A stretch of DNA of 29,080 nt. It comes from a virus. The stretch spans positions 1 to 29,080 of the IMG/VR virus record IMGVR_UViG_3300010354_000434, one strand, 5' to 3'. The notes below the pieces were generated by a model. That model did no database searches, was not told the origin of the DNA, and saw nothing but the letters and a program-made list of their open reading frames with translations. Position numbers and translations under genes: made by a program. Below, in pieces: positions 1 to 6,848 of the stretch. How positions within the stretch are numbered: position 1 is the first letter of the stretch; the number at the start of each line of letters is the position of its first letter.

Positions 1-904
1 ACATTCTGAAGTATTAAATAGATATGTGAATACTGGAACACAAATTCCAGAGGAACAATATGATCAGTTATCACCATCATTACAGAAGTCCTACAAAAGA
101 ATGAGAGGTGTTGTTGGATATGAAGGTTGGGAGTTTAAAATATTAAGTTATGATGAAAAAATAAAATTTATAGAAAAGGATGGTTACCAATTAAATCGTT
201 TTCATATATTTCCAATATTTAAATATTCAAATGATAAAGATAAAGATAATATCGCAATAAAAATTATTGACGTAAAAGGTGATGAATTAACTGAATATGA
301 TATAAAAAAATTACTTGAATATTCAAATGATAAAGACCTTATTACAACAAAAATTATTGAATCAAAAGGTAAAGAATTAGATGGTGATGAAATATATTTA
401 TTACTTAAATATTCAAATGATAAAGAACTTATTATAACAAAAATTATTCAAACAAAAGGAAATAAATTAAAAAGTGATGATGTATCTTATTTACTTAAAT
501 ATTCAAAAGATAAAGACCTTATTGTTAAAAAATTTATTGAAGTTGGATTACAAATTGATGAGGAACAATATAAAGAATTATCCCCATCATGGCAAAAATA
601 TTATAGAATAATTAGAGGTGTTCACGGATATAAAAATTGGGAATTCAAATATTTAACTGATGATGAAAGAATAAAATTTATTGAAAAAACAGGTTGGATT
701 AAAAATTCAATATATGATATCGGTTATTTGATTAAATATTCAGAAGATAAAGAATTAATAAAGAAATTACTATTACAAAATGGTGTTGATTATAAATTAA
801 TAAACGATATGTTACTTATGTTTAATATAGATATTCCATTGATACCAGATAATTACCAGTCAATGTTAAATGAAATAAGGAGAATAAAACAGATAATGGG
901 ATGA
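1..904 (+). CDS. Repeat-solenoid paralog 1, 5'-truncated by window edge, with two head modules
   Basis: Function unknown. The frame is open from base 2 (His-Ser-Glu-Val-Leu-Asn-Arg-Tyr), which matches residues 3 onward of the five downstream paralogs. The real ATG therefore lies about five bases upstream of the window, and the GTG at 26 is an internal Val codon. After the shared head module (IPEEQYDQLSPSLQKSYKRMR, then WEFKIL) come four ~30-residue repeats of the type YSNDKDLITTKIIESKG. A second, diverged head module follows at about 530-700 (LQIDEEQYKELSPSWQKYY, then NWEFKYL). The usual cap (ELIKKLLLQNGVDYKLIND, then LNEIRRIKQIM) ends the protein. It overlaps the next gene by ATGA, suggesting translational coupling. 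It looks like an in-frame fusion of two family members. Soluble, Lys/Ile/Asp-rich and probably all-helical; no catalytic motif is visible. Confidence 0.85.
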   Translation, partial: HSEVLNRYVNTGTQIPEEQYDQLSPSLQKSYKRMRGVVGYEGWEFKILSYDEKIKFIEKDGYQLNRFHIFPIFKYSNDKDKDNIAIKIIDVKGDELTEYDIKKLLEYSNDKDLITTKIIESKGKELDGDEIYLLLKYSNDKELIITKIIQTKGNKLKSDDVSYLLKYSKDKDLIVKKFIEVGLQIDEEQYKELSPSWQKYYRIIRGVHGYKNWEFKYLTDDERIKFIEKTGWIKNSIYDIGYLIKYSEDKELIKKLLLQNGVDYKLINDMLLMFNIDIPLIPDNYQSMLNEIRRIKQIMG

Positions 905-1689
905 AATATTCTGAAGTATTAAATAGATATGTAAATACAGGATCACCAATTCCAGAAAAACAATATGATCAGTTATCACCATCATTGAAGAAGTCTTATA
1001 TGAGGATGAGAAGTATTTCTGGATACTTTGGTTGGGAATTTAAACTTTTAACTGATGATGAGAAAATTAAATATATCGATACAAAAGGTAAAGAGTTGGA
1101 ATATAATGGTGTAGAATATTTACTTTATTATTCAGAAAACAAAGACCTTATTGCAACAAAAATTATTGAATCAAAAGGTAAAAAATTAGATTATAAAGAT
1201 GTAAAAAAATTATTTAAATATTCAAAAGATAAATATAACATTGCAATAAAAATTATAGAAACATTAAATGAAATAGATGATAATGTGATTTCTTATTTAG
1301 TTAGTGATTTTTATCAATCAGATATTAAAGATAATATTATAAAAAAAATTATTGAAAATAATAAAAAAATTAAAGAAATGAGCAGTAATAAAATAGTTCA
1401 TTTTCTTAGACATTCACAAAATATAGATGATGTCGCAATAAAAATTATTGAAACAATAGATAAAAAATATTTTTCTGTTTATAATATTAAATATTTATTT
1501 ATTTTTACAGAAAACAAAGAATTAATAAAAAATTTATTATTACAAAATGGTGTTGATTATAAATTAATAAATACTGCAATAAGAGATTATAACTTTGAAA
1601 AAGATGGAATTAGTTATATTAAACCAATACCAGACAATTATCAAGAAATGTTAAATGAAATAAGGAGAATTAAAGAAATAATGAAATGA
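901..1689 (+). CDS. Repeat-solenoid paralog 2
   Basis: Function unknown; 262 residues. The head module covers about residues 1-60 (MKYSEVLNRYVNTGSPIPEK, SPSLKKSYMRMR, GWEFKLL). Four ~30-residue repeats follow, two regular (ENKDLIATKIIESKG) and two degenerate with insertions. The cap is ELIKNLLLQNGVDYKLINTA, ending LNEIRRIKEIMK. It starts inside the stop of paralog 1 (ATGA) and ends the same way into paralog 3, so the six genes read as one translationally coupled unit. The first repeat (1111-1191) is almost identical at DNA level to a repeat in paralog 6, which points to recent exchange. No signal peptide, membrane segment or catalytic motif is visible. Confidence 0.88.
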   Translation: MKYSEVLNRYVNTGSPIPEKQYDQLSPSLKKSYMRMRSISGYFGWEFKLLTDDEKIKYIDTKGKELEYNGVEYLLYYSENKDLIATKIIESKGKKLDYKDVKKLFKYSKDKYNIAIKIIETLNEIDDNVISYLVSDFYQSDIKDNIIKKIIENNKKIKEMSSNKIVHFLRHSQNIDDVAIKIIETIDKKYFSVYNIKYLFIFTENKELIKNLLLQNGVDYKLINTAIRDYNFEKDGISYIKPIPDNYQEMLNEIRRIKEIMK

Positions 1690-2363
1690 AACATTCTGAA
1701 GTATTAAATAGGTATGTAAATACAGGCTCACTAATCCCAGAAAAACAATATGATCAGTTATCACCATCATTGAAAAAATCTTATATGAGAATGAGAGGTA
1801 TTTCAGGTTACAAAAAATGGGAATTTAAACTGTTAAGTGAAGATGAAAAACTTAAATTTATTGAAATAAAAAACTGGACATTAACAAATAATCAAATATT
1901 AGATATATTTGATTATTCACCAAATAAAGTTATTATCGCAACAAAAATTATTGAAACATTTGGTATAAATTTGGATGATTATATCATACTTGAAATAATA
2001 TTACCACAATTTAAAGATTCAAAAAATAAAGATAATGTTATAATAAAAATTATCGAAACATTAGGTAAAAATTTAAGAAATACTGAAATAAAATATCTAC
2101 TTAAAAATTCAGATAATAAAGATGAGATAGTAATAAAAATTATTCAAAAAATAGGTGAAGATTTGGATAATGCTGATATATATTATTTACTTTTATATTC
2201 AAAAGATAAAGAATTAATAAAGAAAACATTATTACAAAATGGCGTTGATTATATGTTAATAAACATAGTTATAACACATAATAATTTAGATATCTCATTT
2301 ATACCAGATAATTACCAATCAATGTTACAAGAAATAAGGAGAATTAAAGAAATAATGAGATGA
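1686..2363 (+). CDS. Repeat-solenoid paralog 3
   Basis: Function unknown; 225 residues. It has the family head (MKHSEVLNRYVNTGSLIPEK, then SPSLKKSYMRMR and WEFKLL) and three ~30-residue repeats. The first repeat carries an extra few residues (ILEIILPQFKDS). The cap KELIKKTLLQNGVDYMLIN is followed by LQEIRRIKEIMR. Coupled by ATGA overlaps to both neighbours. The opening ~90 bases are nearly the same as in paralogs 4 and 6, while the repeat interior diverges. The ends are thus conserved and the middle varies in repeat number and sequence, as expected of a binding scaffold with a variable surface. That role is inference only. Confidence 0.88.
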   Translation: MKHSEVLNRYVNTGSLIPEKQYDQLSPSLKKSYMRMRGISGYKKWEFKLLSEDEKLKFIEIKNWTLTNNQILDIFDYSPNKVIIATKIIETFGINLDDYIILEIILPQFKDSKNKDNVIIKIIETLGKNLRNTEIKYLLKNSDNKDEIVIKIIQKIGEDLDNADIYYLLLYSKDKELIKKTLLQNGVDYMLINIVITHNNLDISFIPDNYQSMLQEIRRIKEIMR

Positions 2364-3031
2364 AACATTCAGAAGTATTAAATAGATATGTAAATACTGG
2401 ATCACTAATTCCAGAAAAACAATATGATCAGTTATCACCATCATTGAAAAAATCTTATAAGAGAATAAGAGAAATTGCGGGATACGTTGATTGGGAATTT
2501 AAAATATTAAGTGACGATGAAAAAATTAAATATATTGAAACACAAGGTGAAAATTTTAACATTTATTACATAAATGACATTATTAAATATTCTTTTAACA
2601 AAGACAGAGTTGCCACAAAAATTATTGAAATAAAAGGTGAAAAATTGAGTCCTGGTAAAATAGCCGCGTTAATGAAAGATTCTGAAGATGCAGACGATAT
2701 CGCAACAAAAATTATTGAAAAAAAGGCGGGACTATTAAATGATGATGTTCAACTTATACCGATAATAATTTATTACGCAAAAAATAAAGACAACATAATA
2801 ATAAAGATTATACAATCAAAAGATATGGTTATTGACCAATTTAATATGGTTGATTTACTTAAATATTCTATTGACAAAGAATTAATAAAGAAAACATTAT
2901 TACAAAATGGAGTTAATTATGAATTAATAAATAAAGTGATAAAAGATAATTATTTAGACACGCCACCAATATTACATAATAACCCTTTGGTATTAAATGA
3001 AATAAGAAGAATTAAAGAAATAATGAGATGA
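2360..3031 (+). CDS. Repeat-solenoid paralog 4
   Basis: Function unknown; 223 residues. Family head (MKHSEVLNRYVNTGSLIPEK, SPSLKKSYKRIREIAGY, DWEFKIL), then three repeats (NKDRVATKIIEIKGEKL, ADDIATKIIEKKAG, NKDNIIIKIIQSKD) and the cap KELIKKTLLQNGVNYELINK. The terminal helix is LNEIRRIKEIMR. The segment before it, normally IPDNYQ, is diverged here (PILHNNPLV). ATGA overlaps on both sides place it in the coupled array. No other domain is visible. Confidence 0.88.
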   Translation: MKHSEVLNRYVNTGSLIPEKQYDQLSPSLKKSYKRIREIAGYVDWEFKILSDDEKIKYIETQGENFNIYYINDIIKYSFNKDRVATKIIEIKGEKLSPGKIAALMKDSEDADDIATKIIEKKAGLLNDDVQLIPIIIYYAKNKDNIIIKIIQSKDMVIDQFNMVDLLKYSIDKELIKKTLLQNGVNYELINKVIKDNYLDTPPILHNNPLVLNEIRRIKEIMR

Positions 3032-3876
3032 AACATTCAGAAGTATTAAATAGGTACGTAAATACTGGAACACGGATACCGGAAGAACAATATGATAAAT
3101 TACCATCATCATTACAAAAATCTTATAAAAGAATGAGAGGTGTTGTTGGATATGAACGTTGGGAATTTAAAATTTTAACTGATGATGAAAGAATTAAATT
3201 TATTGAATCAAAAGGTAAAAATTTACTCAATGAAAATATTGATAATATACTTCATTATTCACAAAATAGACAAAATATTATAATAAAAATTATAGAATCA
3301 AAAGGAGATAATTTAGGTACCGCGGATATAAAATCTTTACTTGAGTACTCACAAAATAAAGATGATACTGTAACAAAAATTATTAATGTAAAAGGTGAAA
3401 AATTAATTGATGGAAGTATACCAAAATTACTTGCATATTCTCATAATAAAACTGATAATAATGCAATAAAAATTATTGAATTAATAGGTGAAAAATTAGG
3501 TGATTACGATATCGAACATTTAATTAAATATACAAAAAATAAAGATGATATTGCAACAAAAATTATCGATGTAAAAGGTGAAAAATTAGAACCTAAGAGT
3601 GTACAATATTTACTTTTATATTCAATAAATAAAGACTTTATTGCAACAAAAATTATTCAAGTAAAACGTGATGGATTAAATGAATGGAGTTTAGGGTCAT
3701 TACTTTATTTTTCAAAAGATAAAGAATTAATAAAGAAATTATTATTACAAAATGGTGTTGACTATAAATTTATAAACGACACAATAACAAATTTGAAAGC
3801 AGATATCCCGTTAATACCGAACAATTATACACAAACGTTAAACGAAATAAAAAGAATAAAAGAAATAATGAAATGA
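3028..3876 (+). CDS. Repeat-solenoid paralog 5 (longest repeat run)
   Basis: Function unknown; 282 residues. It carries the family head (RYVNTGTRIPEEQYDKLPSS, then QKSYKRMRGVVGY and WEFKIL) and five consecutive ~30-residue repeats, the most in the array. Repeat cores are IIIKIIESKGDNL, TVTKIINVKGEKL, NAIKIIELIGEKL, IATKIIDVKGEKL and IATKIIQVKRDGL. The cap (ELIKKLLLQNGVDYKFINDT) and terminal helix (LNEIKRIKEIMK) are standard. The head shares the VVGYE variant with paralog 1, suggesting those two share a source. It is translationally coupled to its neighbours by ATGA overlaps. Confidence 0.88.
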   Translation: MKHSEVLNRYVNTGTRIPEEQYDKLPSSLQKSYKRMRGVVGYERWEFKILTDDERIKFIESKGKNLLNENIDNILHYSQNRQNIIIKIIESKGDNLGTADIKSLLEYSQNKDDTVTKIINVKGEKLIDGSIPKLLAYSHNKTDNNAIKIIELIGEKLGDYDIEHLIKYTKNKDDIATKIIDVKGEKLEPKSVQYLLLYSINKDFIATKIIQVKRDGLNEWSLGSLLYFSKDKELIKKLLLQNGVDYKFINDTITNLKADIPLIPNNYTQTLNEIKRIKEIMK

Positions 3877-4364
3877 AACATTCAGAAGTATTAAATAGAT
3901 ATGTAAATACTGGATCACGAATTCCAGAGGAACAATATAATCAGTTATCACCATCATTAAAGAAGTCTTATAAGAGGATTAGAGAAATTGCTGCGGAATA
4001 TGACAATTGGGAACTTAAAATGTTAACTGATGATGAAAAAATTAAACATATTGAAAAAAAAAGTAAAGAATTGAATTATTATGATATAGAATATTTACTT
4101 TATTATTCAGAAAACAAAGACCTTATTGCAATAAAAATTATTGAATCAAAAGGTAAAGAATTAGATGGTGCTGATATATTATATTTACTTGAATATTCAA
4201 AAGATAAAGAATTAATAAAGAAAACATTATTACAAAATGGTGTTGATTATAAATTAATAAATGATGTTATTATTCATAATGTTGATGAAAATATTTCATT
4301 AATACCAGACAATTATCAAGAAATGTTAAATGAAATAAGAAGAATAAAAGAGATAATGAAATAA
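3873..4364 (+). CDS. Repeat-solenoid paralog 6 (minimal form)
   Basis: Function unknown; 163 residues, the shortest member. It contains the head (MKHSEVLNRYVNTGSRIPEE, SPSLKKSYKRIREIAAEY, NWELKML), one full repeat (ENKDLIAIKIIESKGKEL) and the cap (KELIKKTLLQNGVDYKLIND), ending LNEIRRIKEIMK. It shows the minimal building plan of the family. Its repeat DNA (4085-4165) differs from the equivalent stretch of paralog 2 at about three positions. It closes the plus-strand array and ends 6 bases from the stop of the convergent dCMP deaminase gene; no GC-rich terminator is visible between them. Confidence 0.88.
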   Translation: MKHSEVLNRYVNTGSRIPEEQYNQLSPSLKKSYKRIREIAAEYDNWELKMLTDDEKIKHIEKKSKELNYYDIEYLLYYSENKDLIAIKIIESKGKELDGADILYLLEYSKDKELIKKTLLQNGVDYKLINDVIIHNVDENISLIPDNYQEMLNEIRRIKEIMK

Positions 4365-4370
4365 ATATTT

Positions 4371-4811
4371 TTAATAAAAATTTAATTTTATATTACATTC
4401 TTTAAACATTTCTAATGTTTTCTTTTTGGATTCAATCCAATGACTTCCTTTAACGTCATCTTGGGTATTTTTACAAAAAACTTCAATAATACCACTATTT
4501 ATTATTAGTTTAGCACAATCAGAACATGGAACACCACAAGTCAAATATATTTTTGAATTTTTTGTAGATGATCCTATTCTCGCTGCATTAACAATTGAAT
4601 TCGCTTCTGCATGAATCATCCAAAAATACTTTTCAGGTCTCTCCTGTCTTTCTTGTTTTGAATCATCTAAACCTCTTGGAAAAGAATTATAACCTGTAGA
4701 AATAATCTCATTATCTTCACCAACGATTACTGCACCTATTTGTGTCGATTCATCTTTTGATTTTAATTTTATTTGTTCGGCAATATTTAAAAAATATTCA
4801 GTCCAGTTCAT
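4371..4811 (-). CDS. cd: Deoxycytidylate (dCMP) deaminase
   Basis: Converts dCMP to dUMP, the precursor for thymidylate synthesis; cytoplasmic. The 146-residue protein shows the zinc-dependent cytidine/deoxycytidylate deaminase signatures: H67-A-E69 (WMIHAEANS; His zinc ligand and Glu proton shuttle) and P95-C96-S-D-C99 (two Cys ligands). The N-terminal fold is typical (KSKDESTQIGAVIVGEDNEI, then STGYNSFPRG). Length is slightly short of T4 Cd (about 190) but complete. It overlaps the upstream 65-codon gene by ATGA, so the two form a small operon. It converges on the paralog array. The symbol follows the T4 gene; other deaminases of the family are less likely given the phage setting. Confidence 0.9.
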   Translation of the reverse strand: MNWTEYFLNIAEQIKLKSKDESTQIGAVIVGEDNEIISTGYNSFPRGLDDSKQERQERPEKYFWMIHAEANSIVNAARIGSSTKNSKIYLTCGVPCSDCAKLIINSGIIEVFCKNTQDDVKGSHWIESKKKTLEMFKECNIKLNFY

Positions 4812-5005
4812 GATAATTTTTGTTTGGATATGTAATGTATTTTATTATTTTGATATAATCCCATATTTTTAGCGACACCTTTTTCAACCAATTTACCTAT
4901 CTCAATAAGATTTTTAGTATCATTCAATGAGATTCCAATAATAAATCTTTCATTGTCAAATTTTTCATAAGTTAATGGCTTTATAATTTTACTTTGGTCT
5001 TCCAT
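4808..5005 (-). CDS. Small unknown protein upstream of dCMP deaminase
   Basis: Not recognised; 65 residues. Soluble, with a mixed beta/alpha look (FDNERFIIGISL, then TKNLIEIGKLVEKGVAKNMG) and a basic C-terminus. It is accepted as a gene because its stop overlaps the dCMP deaminase start by ATGA, its ATG follows an A/T-rich leader, and it fills the space up to the capsid-gene terminator. It may simply provide translational coupling for the deaminase, or be a small nucleotide-metabolism accessory; neither can be shown. Confidence 0.65.
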   Translation of the reverse strand: MEDQSKIIKPLTYEKFDNERFIIGISLNDTKNLIEIGKLVEKGVAKNMGLYQNNKIHYISKQKLS

Positions 5006-5048
5006 AATTTTATTTTATTGGTAAATATAATAATAAATAATGACTAAA

Positions 5049-5082
5049 ACAAAAAAAGGGAACCCCTTTTGGGATTCCCTTT
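5049..5082 (-). terminator. Intrinsic terminator after the capsid gene
   Basis: Read on the minus strand, AAAGGGAA-T-CCC, loop AAAA, GGG-G-TTCCC closes an 11-12 bp stem with one mismatch and runs into a seven-T tract. It ends the protease-scaffold-capsid transcription unit and separates it from the deaminase genes. Confidence 0.88.
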
Positions 5083-5102
5083 ATATATAAGAATAATTAA
5101 TA

Positions 5103-6821
5103 TTATCTTAATGTATCAATACCAAATGTAGTTAATCCAAATACGTCAATTACACCATAGTAACGGTTATTAACCATTTTCTTTGCGTAACGAGTCATAA
5201 TACCCTTAATTGGGGTAAAGTTAAATGGATTGTACATAGTTGGAGTCAACTGTAATGGTACATAAGGTGCGTAAATATAACCAGCATCCAATAAGGATTT
5301 TCCTTTATGTCCAATAATAATTTTACCTGCTGGTAAATAAGGGTCACGGAAAACTTGGTAACGACCAGCTAAAGAACCAATTTTTTCAATACCCATGTTG
5401 TATTGGTCTTGCTCAGGATGTGCGTTTGATACGTGGAAATATTCCAAATCATCAAATACTGCAGATACTTCAGAAGAAACAACAATCCAGTTAGCACCAC
5501 CACGAAGAGTTGTTTTATGGATTTGTGCTGAAATTTGATTAACTTTAGTAACCAATGTTTGATTCCAGTCTTTTTGAGTATATCCTAAGAAAGGAGTGTT
5601 TCCACTAGCACCATATCTCCACTCGTTGTAGTCCCATTTACTTCTCCAAGCAGCACCCTTACGGATATCACGAAGAATTTCACGGTCAATTTCTGCTGCG
5701 ATTTGTTCAGACAATAAAGCTGTTAATTCAGCTTCAGCATCTATATTATGGAATGCAGACACGTCTTGTGCAAGTTCAGGAGACCAGCTAGCTCTTAACT
5801 TTCTTTCAGTAACAGATACAGTTACTGATTGAAGATCAAAAGATACTTCACCGATTTCATCTTCAAATTCAAGAGATGCATATGTTTTATAAGTAATTTT
5901 AAAGTTAGCAATCGCCAAATCATTAGATGAAAAATCTGAACCAGAGAAACCAGTTGTTGCATCATAACTTTCTAAATCAACACTTAAATAAATTTTTCCC
6001 TCTTCATCACAAATATCTTGGTATTTTTCTAAATTAGACCCACTTTTTTGTCCGTATTCTACAATACCTTTTCCGTATTTTTGAGTTACAACATTAAAGT
6101 TTTTAACACCATTATTTGTGGTTGTATTACCAGTAATTTCAACAGCTAAAGAAGCTAAAAATTCTTCAGTATCCATAACATTACCATCAGCACCAACTAA
6201 TTTACCTTGTCCAGCTTTTGTAAAACCACTCATTACAACGATAGCACTTGACACAGATGAACCACTTAAAGCTGTTGTAGACTCAGAAGGTACACCAGCA
6301 CTAAAAGTTACGAATGCATAAGGTGTTGTTGTTGTAACAGTCGCAGTTCCTCTTGAATAGTCAAATAATCCTTGGTCAGCGGCGTCACTACCTTCATAAA
6401 AACGATCATAAAGACTTTTAGTTGACGTATAACCAGCCGCTGGGTCCGCTTCAGTATTTGGATAACCAAAAGGTGATGCTTTTGTATCTTGAATTTTAGG
6501 TACAAAGAAGAATAATTTACCAATTGGTAAATTCATCGCTTGTACAGAAACGATATCGTTAGCTAATAATTTTGAAAATACCCTACGAATGATAGGGAAT
6601 ACAACTGTTTCAAATGAACCACTTGCATCAGAAACCGCAGCTTCGTTAATTAAATAAGATGCTTGGTTTTCATATAACTGAGCTACGTTATCTTTTTGAT
6701 GACCGTCAAGACCTTCCAAAAATCCTAAATCATCCCATTTTTTAATGGTATCTTCTTTGATAACACGTAGGTGTTTTAATCCAATGTTACCAACAATACC
6801 TGATTCTAATAATGCTCCCAT
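5103..6821 (-). CDS. 23: Major capsid protein, T4 gp23-like
   Basis: Main head-shell subunit, HK97 fold. The 572-residue protein starts MGALLESGIVGNIG and contains the gp23-type segment VFPIIRRVFSKLLANDIVSVQAMNLPIGKLFFF (about residues 74-106, given here in pieces: FPIIRRVF, ANDIVSVQAMNLPIGKLFFF). The C-terminal part has FHVSNAHPEQDQYNMG, YQVFRDPYLPAG, YAPYVPLQLTPTMYNP and a final GVIDVFGL segment, as in gp23. Y56-L-I-N-E60, just before A61-A, fits the prohead-protease cleavage rule (Ile/Leu-x-Glu), implying removal of about 60 residues during maturation, as in T4. It lies directly after the scaffold gene and before a strong terminator. Its DNA is less AT-rich than most neighbours, as expected for a highly expressed gene. 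Confidence 0.93.
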   Translation of the reverse strand: MGALLESGIVGNIGLKHLRVIKEDTIKKWDDLGFLEGLDGHQKDNVAQLYENQASYLINEAAVSDASGSFETVVFPIIRRVFSKLLANDIVSVQAMNLPIGKLFFFVPKIQDTKASPFGYPNTEADPAAGYTSTKSLYDRFYEGSDAADQGLFDYSRGTATVTTTTPYAFVTFSAGVPSESTTALSGSSVSSAIVVMSGFTKAGQGKLVGADGNVMDTEEFLASLAVEITGNTTTNNGVKNFNVVTQKYGKGIVEYGQKSGSNLEKYQDICDEEGKIYLSVDLESYDATTGFSGSDFSSNDLAIANFKITYKTYASLEFEDEIGEVSFDLQSVTVSVTERKLRASWSPELAQDVSAFHNIDAEAELTALLSEQIAAEIDREILRDIRKGAAWRSKWDYNEWRYGASGNTPFLGYTQKDWNQTLVTKVNQISAQIHKTTLRGGANWIVVSSEVSAVFDDLEYFHVSNAHPEQDQYNMGIEKIGSLAGRYQVFRDPYLPAGKIIIGHKGKSLLDAGYIYAPYVPLQLTPTMYNPFNFTPIKGIMTRYAKKMVNNRYYGVIDVFGLTTFGIDTLR

Positions 6822-6848
6822 TTTTAATTTTTTTTTTAATTTTATTTT

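Larger units (their letters stand above)
1..4364 (+). repeat. Tandem array of six paralogous coupled genes
   Basis: Six consecutive genes share near-identical starts (the ATGAAACATTC-type opening and about 90 following bases) and similar ends coding (L)NEIRRIKEIM. Every junction is an ATGA overlap. Internal units of about 90 bases (30 codons) are present in 4, 4, 3, 3, 5 and 1 copies, plus a cap unit in each. The array has grown by gene duplication and by gain or loss of internal units. Confidence 0.85.

Noticed and set aside
26-28. GTG as the start codon of the first gene
   Set aside because: The frame continues upstream to base 2 and encodes the same residues as the paralogs' N-termini; the gene is simply cut by the window edge.
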